Of a DNA stretch of 64,000 bases, positions 1-9,925 are shown in pieces; position 1 is the first letter of the stretch; each line of letters starts with the position of its first letter. Source of the DNA: Actinomadura macrotermitis. Lineage in GTDB: Bacteria > Actinomycetota > Actinomycetes > Streptosporangiales > Streptosporangiaceae. The translations under genes were made by a program, and so were the position numbers. Location of the stretch: the NCBI RefSeq assembly GCF_009604375.1, contig NZ_WEGH01000001.1, positions 1,550,001 through 1,614,000 on the forward strand, written 5' to 3'. Under the pieces are notes generated by a model. It saw nothing but the letters and a program-made list of their open reading frames with translations. It was not told the DNA's origin and made no database searches.

Positions 1-731
<731 letters not shown>

Positions 732-736
732 CGCCG

Positions 737-1729
737 GTGGCGCCGGCTCCGGCGGATCTCGGCGGGGGCGTGTGGAGCGTTCCGGTGCCGATCCCGGGCA
801 ATCCGCTCGCCTACACGCTCGTCTACGCCCTGGAGGGGCCGCGCGGGCCCGTCCTGATCGACGCGGGCTGGGAGCACGAGGACGCCTGGTCCGCGCTGAA
901 GGACGGCCTCGGCGGCTTCGGCATGGACATCGCGGACGTGGCCGGGGTGGTCGTCACGCACTACCACCCCGACCACGCCGGCCTCGCCGGGCGGATCCGC
1001 GCGACCTCGGGCGCGTGGATCGCGATGCACCGCGACGACGCCGAGATCGTCCGGCTGTTCCGCGCGGCCGTCGCGCAGGACGCCGGCCGCACCTGGGAGC
1101 TCGGCTCGATGCGCCGCGCCGGGGCCGCCGAGGGCGACCTGGCCGGCCACGCGCGCCGCGAGCACGTCGACCCGCCCGCCGAGCCCGACCGGGAGCTGGC
1201 CGACGGCGACCTGGTCGACCTGCCCGGCCGCCGGCTGCGCGCGATCTGGACGCCCGGCCACTCCCCCGGGCACATCTGCCTGCACCTGGAGGACGGCGAC
1301 CGGATCTTCACCGGCGACCACGTGCTGCCGCGGATCACCCCGCACATCGGCCTGTACCCCTACGACCGCACCGACACCGACCCGCTCGGCGACTTCCTGC
1401 GCTCGCTCGGCCGGGTCGGCGCGATGGCGGTGGGCGAGGTGCTGCCGGCCCACCAGCACCGCTTCACCGGCCTCGGCGAGCGGGTGCGGGAGATCGCCCG
1501 GCACCACGAGGAGCGGCTGGCCGAGGTGCGCGCGCTGCTGTCGGCGGCGCCGGTGTCGCTGTGGGACCTGACGGCCGCGCTGACCTGGCGGCACCCGTGG
1601 GCGGACATGCCGCTGCAGGCGCGCCAGATGGCGGCGGGCGAGGCGGCGGCGCACCTGCGGGTGCTGGAGACCCGGGGCGTCGCCCGGCGCGAGGGGGACC
1701 GCGACCCGCTGCGTTTCGTCCTTCGCTAG
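737..1729 (+). CDS. MBL-fold metallo-hydrolase
   Basis: About 330 residues. The metallo-beta-lactamase metal motif 'THYHPDHAGL' (HxHxDH) is near residue 75. A second metal His sits in 'TPGHSPGHICLH', a 'FTGDHVLP' Asp follows, and a late His lies in 'PAHQHRF'. These hydrolases act on esters, thioesters or glyoxalase-type substrates; the substrate is unknown here. A winged-helix-like C-terminal segment follows the catalytic domain, as in LACTB2-like enzymes. The GTG at 737 was chosen because it couples to the thiolase stop; a GTG at 770 is possible. Adjacency to thiolase hints at acyl-CoA or lipid metabolism. Confidence 0.85.
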   Translation: MAPAPADLGGGVWSVPVPIPGNPLAYTLVYALEGPRGPVLIDAGWEHEDAWSALKDGLGGFGMDIADVAGVVVTHYHPDHAGLAGRIRATSGAWIAMHRDDAEIVRLFRAAVAQDAGRTWELGSMRRAGAAEGDLAGHARREHVDPPAEPDRELADGDLVDLPGRRLRAIWTPGHSPGHICLHLEDGDRIFTGDHVLPRITPHIGLYPYDRTDTDPLGDFLRSLGRVGAMAVGEVLPAHQHRFTGLGERVREIARHHEERLAEVRALLSAAPVSLWDLTAALTWRHPWADMPLQARQMAAGEAAAHLRVLETRGVARREGDRDPLRFVLR

Positions 1730-1775
1730 CTGTCACGACAGCGTGCGACGCACGTCACACCCCGAGTCTGGACCC

Positions 1776-1804
1776 TTGATGAGACTCCAGTCTCATGTTA
1801 GAAC
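1776..1804 (+). promoter_or_regulatory. Possible promoter with overlapping inverted-repeat operator
   Basis: TTGATG (1776-1781) and TAGAAC (1799-1804) are separated by 17 bp, a reasonable -35/-10 pair about 80 bp before the first P450. The spacer is almost filled by a perfect inverted repeat, ATGAGACT-CC-AGTCTCAT (1779-1796), of the size bound by TetR/GntR-type dimers. The geometry would allow repression by occlusion. The regulator is unknown. Confidence 0.4.
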
Positions 1805-1824
1805 CGGGACGTATCCGCTTACCA

Positions 1825-1838
1825 AGCAAGCGCTAGAC
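1825..1838 (+). promoter_or_regulatory. KstR2-like half-degenerate palindrome
   Basis: AGCAAGCGCTAGAC matches 8 of 10 defined positions of the mycobacterial KstR2 consensus AnCAAGnnCTTGnT. It lies about 45 bp upstream of the first P450. KstR2 controls late sterol-ring degradation in mycobacteria. With two mismatches, the site could equally serve another TetR regulator with an AGCGCT core. Confidence 0.25.
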
Positions 1839-1882
1839 AGACGATTCCGTGCGGCGCGACGCGGAACGCGGAGAGGACGGGC

Positions 1883-3169
1883 GTGACCCAGCAGGATGTG
1901 ACCCTCAGCGGGCGAGAGGCCCTCGCGCACCCCACCGGCACCGCCCCCGAGATCGACATCATCGACCCGGCCGTCTATGAGCGGGGCGGCATCCCGCACG
2001 ACCGGTTCGCCTGGCTGCGCGACAACGACCCCGTGCACTGGCACCGCGACCTGGACGAGCGCGTGCCCGGCTTCTGGGCCGTCACCCGCCACGAGGACGT
2101 GGTCACGGTGTCGCGCAACCCCCAGATCTACTCCAGCCACGTGCGCACCTCGATGTACGAGGAGTTCACCGACGACGAGATCCTGCTCTACGGCATGATG
2201 ATGCTGTTCCAGGACCCGCCCGACCACACCCGCAACCGGGCCAAGGTCAACCGCGGCTTCACGCCCCGGATGATCAAGCAGCTGGAAGCACACATCCGCG
2301 ACATCTGCCACGAGCTGATCGACGACGTGGTGGAGCGCGGCGAGGCCTGCTTCGTCGAGGACATCGCGGCCCACCTGCCCGCCTACGTCATCTGCGAGCT
2401 GCTCGGCGCCCCCGTCACCGACCGGCAGAAGATCTGCGACTGGTCCAACCGCATCATCGGGTTCGCCGACCCCGAGCTGAACGGCGCGAAGGACCAGGCC
2501 AAGCTCTTCGCCGGCGAGCTGATGGACTACGCCGCCGCCCTCGCCGCCGAACGCGAGGCCGACCCCCGCGACGACATCGCCACCAAGCTCCTGCAGCCCG
2601 ACGAGAACGGCGTGCGCCTCAGCACCGAGGAGTTCCAGCTCTTCCTGCTGATGCTGGTCATCGCCGGGCACGAGACCACCCGCAACGGCTCGGTCGGCGG
2701 CATGCTCGCCTTCTTCGAGCACCCCGACCAGTGGGCCCGGCTGCAGGCCGACCGGTCGCTGCTGCGCACCACGCCCGACGAGATCGTCCGCTGGACCTCC
2801 CCCATCAACCTGTTCCGCCGCACCGCCGTCCAGGACACCGAGCTCGGCGGCAAGCAGATCCGCGCGGGCGACAAGGTCGTGCTCTTCTACGGCTCGGCCA
2901 ACCGCGACGAGCGGGTGATCGACGACCCGTTCGCCTTCGACATCGGCCGCGACCCCAACCCCCATGTCGGCTTCGGGGGCGGCGGGCCCCACTTCTGCCT
3001 CGGCACCCACCTGGCCCGCCTGGAGCTCAGCGTGCTGTTCGAGGCGATCCTCGACCGGATGCCCGACATCCGCCCCGCCGGCGAGGCCCGCCGGCTCCGC
3101 TCCAACTTCGTCAACGGCGTCAAGGAGCTGCGCGTGGAGTTCACCCCCTCCGCCCGCCGCCCCCGGTAG
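1883..3169 (+). CDS. Cytochrome P450 (first of a tandem pair)
   Basis: 428 residues. The I-helix oxygen motif is 'AGHETTRN', the K-helix ExxR is in 'DEIVRW', and the heme-binding loop 'FGGGGPHFCLGTHLAR' places the thiolate Cys at about residue 372. Overall the sequence resembles the soluble CYP125/CYP142/CYP124 group that oxidises sterol or methyl-branched lipid side chains. That substrate class is inferred; a different hydroxylation is possible. The start is GTG with GAGAGG about 7 nt upstream. The second P450 follows after 19 bp with its own AAGGAGG, so the two form an operon. Electrons probably come from the ferredoxin at 8557 or another one. Confidence 0.93.
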   Translation: MTQQDVTLSGREALAHPTGTAPEIDIIDPAVYERGGIPHDRFAWLRDNDPVHWHRDLDERVPGFWAVTRHEDVVTVSRNPQIYSSHVRTSMYEEFTDDEILLYGMMMLFQDPPDHTRNRAKVNRGFTPRMIKQLEAHIRDICHELIDDVVERGEACFVEDIAAHLPAYVICELLGAPVTDRQKICDWSNRIIGFADPELNGAKDQAKLFAGELMDYAAALAAEREADPRDDIATKLLQPDENGVRLSTEEFQLFLLMLVIAGHETTRNGSVGGMLAFFEHPDQWARLQADRSLLRTTPDEIVRWTSPINLFRRTAVQDTELGGKQIRAGDKVVLFYGSANRDERVIDDPFAFDIGRDPNPHVGFGGGGPHFCLGTHLARLELSVLFEAILDRMPDIRPAGEARRLRSNFVNGVKELRVEFTPSARRPR

Positions 3170-3188
3170 CCCCCAAGGAGGCGCGACG

Positions 3189-4406
3189 ATGAGCACCCCC
3201 GGCATCGACCTGGTCGACCCCGCCCGCTACGAGAGCGGCGGCGTCCCCCACGACCGGCTCGCCTGGCTGCGCGAGCACGACCCCGTCCACTGGCACCAGG
3301 GCGACCCCGGCCGCGGCTACCCGCCGTTCTGGGCGATCACCCGGCACGAGGACGTGGTGCACGTGTCGCGCCACCCGGAGGTGTTCTCGTCCCACGAACG
3401 GCTCGCGCTGTTCGACGAGCCCGACCCCGACCACCTGGTGCTGCAGCGGATGATGATGCTGAACCAGGACCCGCCGGACCACACCCGCAAGCGCGGCATC
3501 GTCAACCGGGGCTTCACCCCGCGCGCGATCGGCGCCCTGGAGGAGCACATCCGCGACATCTGCCGCGACCTGGTCGCCCAGGCCCCGGACGAGGCCGACT
3601 TCGTCCGGGACCTGGCGGCCCCGCTGCCCCTCTACGTCATCTGCGAGCTGCTCGGCGCCCCGCCCGAGGACCGCGACAAGATCTTCCACTGGTCCAACAC
3701 CCTCATCGGCATCGACGACCCCGAGTTCCAGGCCACCCGCGCCGACGGCGAGCGCGCGGCCGCCGAGCTGTACGCCTACGCCAACGAGCTGGCCGCCGCC
3801 CGCCGGCGGAACCCCCGCGACGACATCGTCACCAGGCTCCTGGACCCCGGCCCCGACGGCAGCGTGCTGAGCGGCGACGAGTTCGAGCTGTTCGTCCTCC
3901 TGCTGTCCGTCGCCGGCAACGAGACCACCCGCAACGCCGCCTCCGGCGGCATGCTCGCCTTCTTCGAGCACCCGGAGCAGTGGGCCCGGCTCCGGGCCGA
4001 CCCCTCCCTGGTGCGCACCGCCGCCGACGAGATCGTGCGCTGGGTCACCCCGGTCAACCTGTTCCGCCGCACCGCCGTCCGCGACACCGAGCTGCGCGGC
4101 CGCAAGATCGCCGCCGGCGACAAGGTCGTCGTCTTCTACGCCTCCGCCAACCGCGACGAGGCCGTCTTCGCCGCCCCCTTCACCTTCGACGTCGCCCGCG
4201 ACCCCAACCCCCACCTGGGCTTCGGCGGCGGCGGTCCTCACTTCTGTCTAGGTGCCCACCTGGCCCGCCTCGAGCTCCGTGTGCTTTTCGAAACACTTTT
4301 GGACGCTATGCCCAATATTGAACTCTCGGGTAACGTGCGCAGGCTAAGGTCTAGCTTCATAAACGGGATAAAGGAGATGCCGGTGCGACCGGGGTCTCGT
4401 GACTGA
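3189..4406 (+). CDS. Cytochrome P450 (second of the tandem pair)
   Basis: 405 residues, a close paralogue of the preceding P450. It shares 'AGNETTRN', 'DEIVRW', 'INLFRRTAV'-like and 'GPHFCLGAHLAR' blocks; the heme Cys is about residue 353. The ATG follows AAGGAGG (3175-3181). The I-helix has Asn where the paralogue has His (AGNETT versus AGHETT), so substrate preference may differ. From about 4236 onward, through the heme-Cys codon to the stop, codon use abruptly becomes A/T-rich (CTA, ATA, AAT ATT, TTT), unlike the rest of the gene and its paralogue. The encoded residues are still conserved. This looks like a local recombination tract or an exchanged 3' end. Confidence 0.92.
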   Translation: MSTPGIDLVDPARYESGGVPHDRLAWLREHDPVHWHQGDPGRGYPPFWAITRHEDVVHVSRHPEVFSSHERLALFDEPDPDHLVLQRMMMLNQDPPDHTRKRGIVNRGFTPRAIGALEEHIRDICRDLVAQAPDEADFVRDLAAPLPLYVICELLGAPPEDRDKIFHWSNTLIGIDDPEFQATRADGERAAAELYAYANELAAARRRNPRDDIVTRLLDPGPDGSVLSGDEFELFVLLLSVAGNETTRNAASGGMLAFFEHPEQWARLRADPSLVRTAADEIVRWVTPVNLFRRTAVRDTELRGRKIAAGDKVVVFYASANRDEAVFAAPFTFDVARDPNPHLGFGGGGPHFCLGAHLARLELRVLFETLLDAMPNIELSGNVRRLRSSFINGIKEMPVRPGSRD

Positions 4407-4434
4407 CAGGAGTGGTGCGTGAGCAGGGGCTGGC

Positions 4435-5718
4435 GTGTCTGAGGCAGTTGAGCCGTCGGTTGGCCCGCTCCGCGTGGCCCTGCTCTCCTACCGGAGCAAA
4501 CCGCACTGTGGCGGCCAGGGCGTCTACCTCCGGCACCTCAGCCGGGAACTCGTGGATCTCGGGCACGCCGTGGAGGTGTTCTCCGGGCAGCCCTATCCCG
4601 AGCTGGACCGGGAGGAGATCGTCCTCACCAAGGTGCCGAGCCTGGACCTGTACCGGGACGAGGACCCCTTCCGCACGCCGGCGCGCGAGGAGTTCCGCGA
4701 CTGGATCGACGTGCTGGAGTTCGCGCACATGAAGACCGGCGGCTTCCCCGAGCCGCTGACGTTCAGCCTGCGGGTGCTGCGCGAGCTGCGCCGCCGCCGG
4801 CGCGACTTCGACGTGGTGCACGACAACCAGGTGCTCGGGCTCGGCAACCTGGCCATCTCCCGCACCGGGCTGCCGCTGGTGACCAGCATCCACCACCCGA
4901 TCAGCGTGGACCGGCGGATCGAGCTGGAGGCGGCCGAGGGGCCGCTGCAAAAGCTCGGCAAGCGCCGCTGGTACGGGTTCGTCGGCATGCAGTCGCAGGT
5001 GGCGCGGCGGGTCGGGCCGATCCTGACGGTGTCGGGGTCGTCCAAGGTCGACATCGTCAAGGACTTCAAGGTCGACCCGCGCGACATCGAGATCCTGCCG
5101 CTCGGCGTGGACACCTCGATCTTCCACCCGCGCGGCGAGCGGGTGCCGGGCCGGATCGTGGCGATGGCGAGCGCGGACGCGCCGATCAAGGGCGTGGACG
5201 TGCTGCTGCGCGCCGTGGCCAAGGTCGCCACCGAGCGCGACGTGCACGTGATCGTGGTGAGCCGGCCGCGCGAGGACGGGCCGACCGCCAAGCTGGTGCG
5301 CGAGCTGGCCCTCGGCGACCGGGTACGGTTCGTGAGCGGGATCAGCGACGACGAGCTCGGCGAGCTGCTGGCGTCGGCCGAGGTCGCGGTCGTCCCCTCG
5401 CGCTACGAGGGCTTCTCGCTGCCGGCCGTGGAGCACATGGCGTCCGGCACGCCGCTGGTGGCGAGCCGGGCGGGCGCGCTGCCCGAGGTCGTCGGCGACG
5501 CGGCCGAACTGGTCGAGCCCGGCGACGTCGAGGAGCTGGCGTCGGTGCTGCGCCGTCTGCACGACTCCCCCGAGGAGCGGGCGAAGATCGGCGCGGCGGG
5601 CCTGGCGCGGGTGCTGGAGCGGTATACGTGGCGGGCGGTGGCGCAGGCCACGGTCGACCACTACCGGGCCGCCATCACCCAGCGGAACTACCTGCGGCTG
5701 GCCGCGGGCAAGGCATGA
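4435..5718 (+). CDS. Glycosyltransferase family 4
   Basis: 427 residues with a GT-B fold. The N-terminal Rossmann half contains the acceptor-side 'GGQGVYLRHLSREL'; the C-terminal half contains 'RFVSGISDDELGELLASAEVAVVPSRYEGFSLPAVEHMASGTPLVAS' in pieces, with the EX7E pair of the nucleotide-sugar site. It transfers a sugar from a nucleotide donor to an unknown acceptor, probably at the cytoplasmic membrane face. The GTG at 4435 was chosen because GAGCAGGGG lies just upstream and 28 bp separate it from the P450 stop. It leads a run of glycosyltransferase, methyltransferase and toroid genes, so a decorated lipid or isoprenoid product is possible. Confidence 0.9.
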   Translation: MSEAVEPSVGPLRVALLSYRSKPHCGGQGVYLRHLSRELVDLGHAVEVFSGQPYPELDREEIVLTKVPSLDLYRDEDPFRTPAREEFRDWIDVLEFAHMKTGGFPEPLTFSLRVLRELRRRRRDFDVVHDNQVLGLGNLAISRTGLPLVTSIHHPISVDRRIELEAAEGPLQKLGKRRWYGFVGMQSQVARRVGPILTVSGSSKVDIVKDFKVDPRDIEILPLGVDTSIFHPRGERVPGRIVAMASADAPIKGVDVLLRAVAKVATERDVHVIVVSRPREDGPTAKLVRELALGDRVRFVSGISDDELGELLASAEVAVVPSRYEGFSLPAVEHMASGTPLVASRAGALPEVVGDAAELVEPGDVEELASVLRRLHDSPEERAKIGAAGLARVLERYTWRAVAQATVDHYRAAITQRNYLRLAAGKA

Positions 5719-5761
5719 GGGACCGCCGCCCGGCGGCCCCCTGTACGGAAGGAGCACGACC

Positions 5762-6517
5762 CTGCTGACCGTGGATTTCCAGCGGTTCCGCGTCACCCCC
5801 GGAGAACGCATCATGGACATGGGGTGCGGCGCCGGACGGCATGCTTTCGAGCTGTACCGCAGGGGTGCCAACGTCGTGGCCTTCGACCTCGACGCCGAGG
5901 AGCTGGCGGGCGTCGAGAAGATGTTCGGGGCGATGCGGCTGGAGGGCGAGGTGCCCGCGGGCGCGTCCGCCGAGACCGTGCAGGGAAACGCGCTGGACCT
6001 GCCGTTCCCCGACGACCACTTCGACAAGATCATCGCGTCGGAGGTGCTGGAGCACATCCCCGACGACATGAGCGCGATGGCCGAGCTGCTGCGGGTGCTG
6101 AAGCCCGGCGGGCAGCTGGCCGTGACGGTGCCGTCCTGGCTGCCCGAGCGGGTCTGCTGGGCGCTGTCGGAGGACTACCACACCGCCCCGGGCGGGCACG
6201 TGCGCATCTACACCCGCGCCGAGCTGGAGGCCAAGCTGAAGGCCACCGGGTTCCGGGTGGACGGCCACCACCACGCGCACGGGCTGCACGCCCCGTACTG
6301 GTGGATCAAGTGCGCGGTGGGCGTCGACAACAACGACAACCCGCTGGCCAAGGCCTACCACCAGATCCTGGTGTGGGACATCATGAAGCGCCCGCTGGCG
6401 ACCCGGCTGGCCGAGCGGGTGATGAACCCGCTGATCGGCAAGAGCGTCGTGGTGTACTTCACCAAGCCCGCGCAGCCGGCGAAGGCGGCCGCGAAGGAGA
6501 CGGTGGATGCGGTCTGA
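5762..6517 (+). CDS. Class I SAM-dependent methyltransferase, probable CTG start
   Basis: About 251 residues. SAM motif I is 'IMDMGCGAGRHAFEL', the acidic residue after strand 2 is in 'VVAFDLDAEE', and 'LDLPFPDDHFDKIIASEVLEHI' is typical of Methyltransf_11/25. The substrate is unknown. GGAAGGAG (5747-5754) is 7 nt before CTG 5762 but 16 nt before the GTG at 5771. As I recall the family, relatives begin Met-Leu-Thr-Val-Asp-Phe, which matches initiation at the CTG. The 3' end overlaps the toroid gene by 11 bp, indicating translational coupling. Confidence 0.85.
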   Translation: MLTVDFQRFRVTPGERIMDMGCGAGRHAFELYRRGANVVAFDLDAEELAGVEKMFGAMRLEGEVPAGASAETVQGNALDLPFPDDHFDKIIASEVLEHIPDDMSAMAELLRVLKPGGQLAVTVPSWLPERVCWALSEDYHTAPGGHVRIYTRAELEAKLKATGFRVDGHHHAHGLHAPYWWIKCAVGVDNNDNPLAKAYHQILVWDIMKRPLATRLAERVMNPLIGKSVVVYFTKPAQPAKAAAKETVDAV

Positions 6518-7628
6518 GGTCCCGTCCGTACCCGGCGTCCTGACCTCGGCCGACATCGTCGCCACCGCGCAGAGCATCGTCCGCCAGCAGGAGGACTCGG
6601 GGGCGATCCCCTGGTTCTCGCCGACGCACGGCGTGGCCGGCCACGTGGACGCCTGGAACCATGTCGAGGCCGCGATGGCGCTGCGCGTCGCCGGTCTCGG
6701 CGAGCACGCCCGGCGCGCGTACGCGTGGCTGGCGGGCGTGCAGCGCCCGGACGGGTCCTGGCCCGCCAAGTGGGTGCTGGGCGAGGTCACCGAGCCCGGC
6801 GGCGAGTCCAACCACGCCGCCTACGTGGCGGTGGGGGTCTGGCACGAGCTGCTGATGACCGGCGACGAGGCGTTCGCGCAGGAGATGTGGCCGGTCGTGC
6901 AGGCGGCGATCCAGTTCACGCTGGGGCTGCAGACACTGCGCGGCGAGATCCGGTGGATCCGGCACGAGAACGGCGAGGTCGCCGACGAGGCGCTGCTGAC
7001 CGGCTGCTCGTCGATCCACCAGTCGCTGCGCTGCGCGGTGGCGCTCGCCGAGCGGCTCGGCGAGCCGCGCCCGGAGTGGGAGCTGGCCGCCGACCAGCTC
7101 GGCCATGTCGTGGCCGCGCACCCCGAGGCGTTCTCCGACAAGAGCCGCTGGTCGATGGACTGGTACTACCCGGTCCTCGGCGGGCCGGTGCGGGGCGAGG
7201 CGGCCGCGCGCCGCATCGCCGAGCGCTGGGACGCGTTCGTGGTGCCGGGCCTCGGCTGCCGCTGCGTGCACGACCAGCCGTGGGTGACCGCGGCCGAGAG
7301 CAGCGAGCTGGTCATGGCGCTGGACGCGGCCGGGCAGCGGGACCGGGCGCTGGAGCTGTTCACCACGATCCAGCACCTGCGGCACGAGGACGGCTCGTAC
7401 TGGACCGGCTGGCAGTTCGAGAACCAGCGGCACTTCCCCGGGGACCGCTCCACCTACACCGCGGCCGCCGTCATCCTGGCGGCGGACGTGCTGGAGGGCG
7501 TCTCGCCGGGCGCGGGGATCTTCAAGGAGATCGCGGGGCGGCCGCTCGGGCCGTCCACCGCCGCCGACCCGGGCGCCTGCGGCTGCGCCCTGGCCTCGGT
7601 GGCCAACCCGGTGCGCACCCGCCTGTAG
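6507..7628 (+). CDS. Prenyltransferase/squalene-cyclase-like alpha/alpha-toroid protein
   Basis: 373 residues. QW-like repeats characteristic of terpenoid-cyclase toroids are visible ('QRPDGSWPAKW' near residue 80 and 'LRHEDGSYWTGWQ' near 295). No DxDD class II cyclase acid or CaaX-prenyltransferase zinc triad could be identified, so the annotation 'prenyltransferase' is structural. A Cys-rich C-terminal stretch ('GACGCALAS') is unusual. The gene overlaps the upstream methyltransferase and ends before a bidirectional terminator. Its neighbours suggest it processes or senses a lipid intermediate; this is inference. Confidence 0.7.
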   Translation: MRSEVPSVPGVLTSADIVATAQSIVRQQEDSGAIPWFSPTHGVAGHVDAWNHVEAAMALRVAGLGEHARRAYAWLAGVQRPDGSWPAKWVLGEVTEPGGESNHAAYVAVGVWHELLMTGDEAFAQEMWPVVQAAIQFTLGLQTLRGEIRWIRHENGEVADEALLTGCSSIHQSLRCAVALAERLGEPRPEWELAADQLGHVVAAHPEAFSDKSRWSMDWYYPVLGGPVRGEAAARRIAERWDAFVVPGLGCRCVHDQPWVTAAESSELVMALDAAGQRDRALELFTTIQHLRHEDGSYWTGWQFENQRHFPGDRSTYTAAAVILAADVLEGVSPGAGIFKEIAGRPLGPSTAADPGACGCALASVANPVRTRL

Positions 7629-7639
7629 CGGGCGTACAG

Positions 7640-7670
7640 AAGCCGCGGAACCTGTTCTGGTTCCGCGGCT
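7640..7670. terminator. Bidirectional rho-independent-type terminator
   Basis: A perfect 12-bp stem (AGCCGCGGAACC, loop TGTTCT, GGTTCCGCGGCT) with flanking A and T residues lies between two convergent genes, so it can serve both strands. Confidence 0.85.
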
Positions 7671-7682
7671 TTCGCGTGTCCG

Positions 7683-8411
<729 letters not shown>

Positions 8412-8457
8412 TTATCCGAGATCACTTCCGCCGGATCACGCTCTTGCCGCCTGATAC

Positions 8458-8471
8458 TGAAACGTGTTCTA
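8458..8471. promoter_or_regulatory. KstR-type operator
   Basis: TGAAACGTGTTCTA fits the KstR core consensus TnnAACnnGTTnnA at every defined position. KstR is the TetR-family repressor of sterol catabolism in mycobacteria and rhodococci. The site lies in the divergent region between the methyltransferase (start 8390) and the ferredoxin (start 8557), where it could control both. Confidence 0.6.
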
Positions 8472-8556
8472 CTTTTGTCGCGAGCGGGCCCCGATCCGGC
8501 CGCCCCGGACCGAAGTAGGTTGACGTTCACCGCACGCGACGTGAACGGAGAAGGCG

Positions 8557-8748
8557 ATGAGAGTAGAAGTCGACCCCCTGGTGTGCGAGGCCAACGCGGT
8601 CTGCGTCGGCCTGGCCCCCGAGGTCTTCGACCTCACCGATGACGACGAGCTCGAGATCCTCCGGCCCGAGGTGCCGGCCGCCGAGGCCGACCGCGTCCGC
8701 CACGCGGTGCGGTCCTGCCCGAAGGCCGCGCTCAGCCTGGAGGAGTAG
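8557..8748 (+). CDS. [3Fe-4S]-type ferredoxin (P450 partner)
   Basis: 63 residues. The Cys pattern is C10-x2-N13-x2-C16 with the final C54-P, the CxxXxxC...CP arrangement of actinobacterial P450 ferredoxins. Asn at the position of the missing fourth Cys is compatible with a 3Fe-4S cluster. It carries single electrons from a ferredoxin reductase to a P450 in the cytoplasm. The start has GGAG 6 nt upstream. An alcohol dehydrogenase follows after 66 bp. The tandem P450s 4 kb away are candidate partners, as is any P450 elsewhere. Confidence 0.9.
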   Translation: MRVEVDPLVCEANAVCVGLAPEVFDLTDDDELEILRPEVPAAEADRVRHAVRSCPKAALSLEE

Positions 8749-8814
8749 CGCCGCCGTCCCGCCGCCGCCGGATCGAGGCCACCCACCCCAACCCCCCTCT
8801 CAGTGGAGGCAGCC

Positions 8815-9903
8815 ATGGCACGCGCCGCGGTTCTGCATGCGGTCGGCGACAAGGAACTGGACCTGCGCGACGACGTGAGCACCGTCGATCCCGGGCCCGG
8901 CCAGGTGAAGGTCAAGATCAGGGCGACCGGCGTCTGCCACTCGGACCTGTCCACGATGTCGGGCGTGCTGCCCTCGGTGCCGCCGACGGTGGTCGGCCAC
9001 GAGGGCGCGGGCGTCGTCGTGGAGGCCGGCGCGCACGTCACCGACGTCCAGGTGGGCGACCACGTGGTCATCAACTGGACGCCCGACTGCGGCACCTGTG
9101 CCGAGTGCCGGCGCGGCGAGCCGTACCTGTGCATGACCTTCATCGCGCAGGCGTTCGGCGACCCGGCGTTCCGGATGGCCGACGGCACGCCGGTGTTCGG
9201 CATGGCGGGCGTCGGCACCTGGGCCGAGGAGATCGTGGTGCCCCACCAGGGCGTCATCAAGATCGACGAGGACGTGCCGTTCGAGTACGCGGCGCTGCTC
9301 GGCTGCGGCATCCCGACCGGCGTCGGCGCGGTGTTCAACACCGCCAAGCTGCGGCCGGGCGCCAAGGTCGCGGTGGTCGGCGCGGGCGGCGTCGGGCTGT
9401 CGGTGATCCAGGGCGCCAAGATCGCCGGGGCGTCCACCATCCTGGCGATCGACCCGAACGAGGCCAAGCACCCGATCGCCAAGCAGTTCGGCGCCACGCA
9501 CACCGCGACGCTGGACGACTTGGACGAGACCAAGGGGCTGCTCACCGGCGGCCAGGGCTTCGACACCGTCTTCGAGGTCGTCGGCCGGTCCGCCGCGATC
9601 ACCACCGCCTGGAACGCCACCCGGCGCGGCGGCGAGGTGATCGTGGTCGGCGCGGGCGCGGCCGACGACGACTGGTCGCAGAGCGCGTTCGGGCTGCTGT
9701 TCGACGGCAAGACGCTGAAGGCGTCGCTGTACGGCGGCTGCGACCTCAAGCGCGACGTGCCGATGTTCGTGGACCTGTGGCGGTCCGGCAAGCTCGACAT
9801 CGACGGCCTGATCAGCCGCCGCATCCGGTTCGAGGAGCTGAACGGCGCGCTGCGCGCGCTGGAGGCCGGCGAGGTCATCCGGCAGGTCGTGCTCTTCGAC
9901 TGA
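8815..9903 (+). CDS. Zinc-dependent alcohol dehydrogenase (MDR family)
   Basis: 362 residues. The catalytic zinc ligand region is 'GVCHSD' with 'GHEGAGVV'. The structural zinc motif is the four-Cys block in 'DCGTCAECRRGEPYLC', and the Rossmann motif is 'VAVVGAGGVGLSVIQ'. It oxidises an alcohol with NAD(P) and is similar in layout to mycobacterial AdhD. The ATG at 8815 is preceded by GGAGG (8805-8809), so a 4-codon upstream GTG is rejected. Position behind a P450 ferredoxin and a KstR-type site suggests oxidation of a hydroxylated sterol or lipid chain; this is inferred. Confidence 0.88.
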   Translation: MARAAVLHAVGDKELDLRDDVSTVDPGPGQVKVKIRATGVCHSDLSTMSGVLPSVPPTVVGHEGAGVVVEAGAHVTDVQVGDHVVINWTPDCGTCAECRRGEPYLCMTFIAQAFGDPAFRMADGTPVFGMAGVGTWAEEIVVPHQGVIKIDEDVPFEYAALLGCGIPTGVGAVFNTAKLRPGAKVAVVGAGGVGLSVIQGAKIAGASTILAIDPNEAKHPIAKQFGATHTATLDDLDETKGLLTGGQGFDTVFEVVGRSAAITTAWNATRRGGEVIVVGAGAADDDWSQSAFGLLFDGKTLKASLYGGCDLKRDVPMFVDLWRSGKLDIDGLISRRIRFEELNGALRALEAGEVIRQVVLFD

Positions 9904-9925
9904 AAAATCCGCGTAGATCCCGTTC

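Noticed and set aside
1729..1742. GCTGTC-AC-GACAGC inverted repeat after the MBL gene
   Set aside because: The arms are only 6 bp and there is no T-run; too weak to call a terminator or operator.
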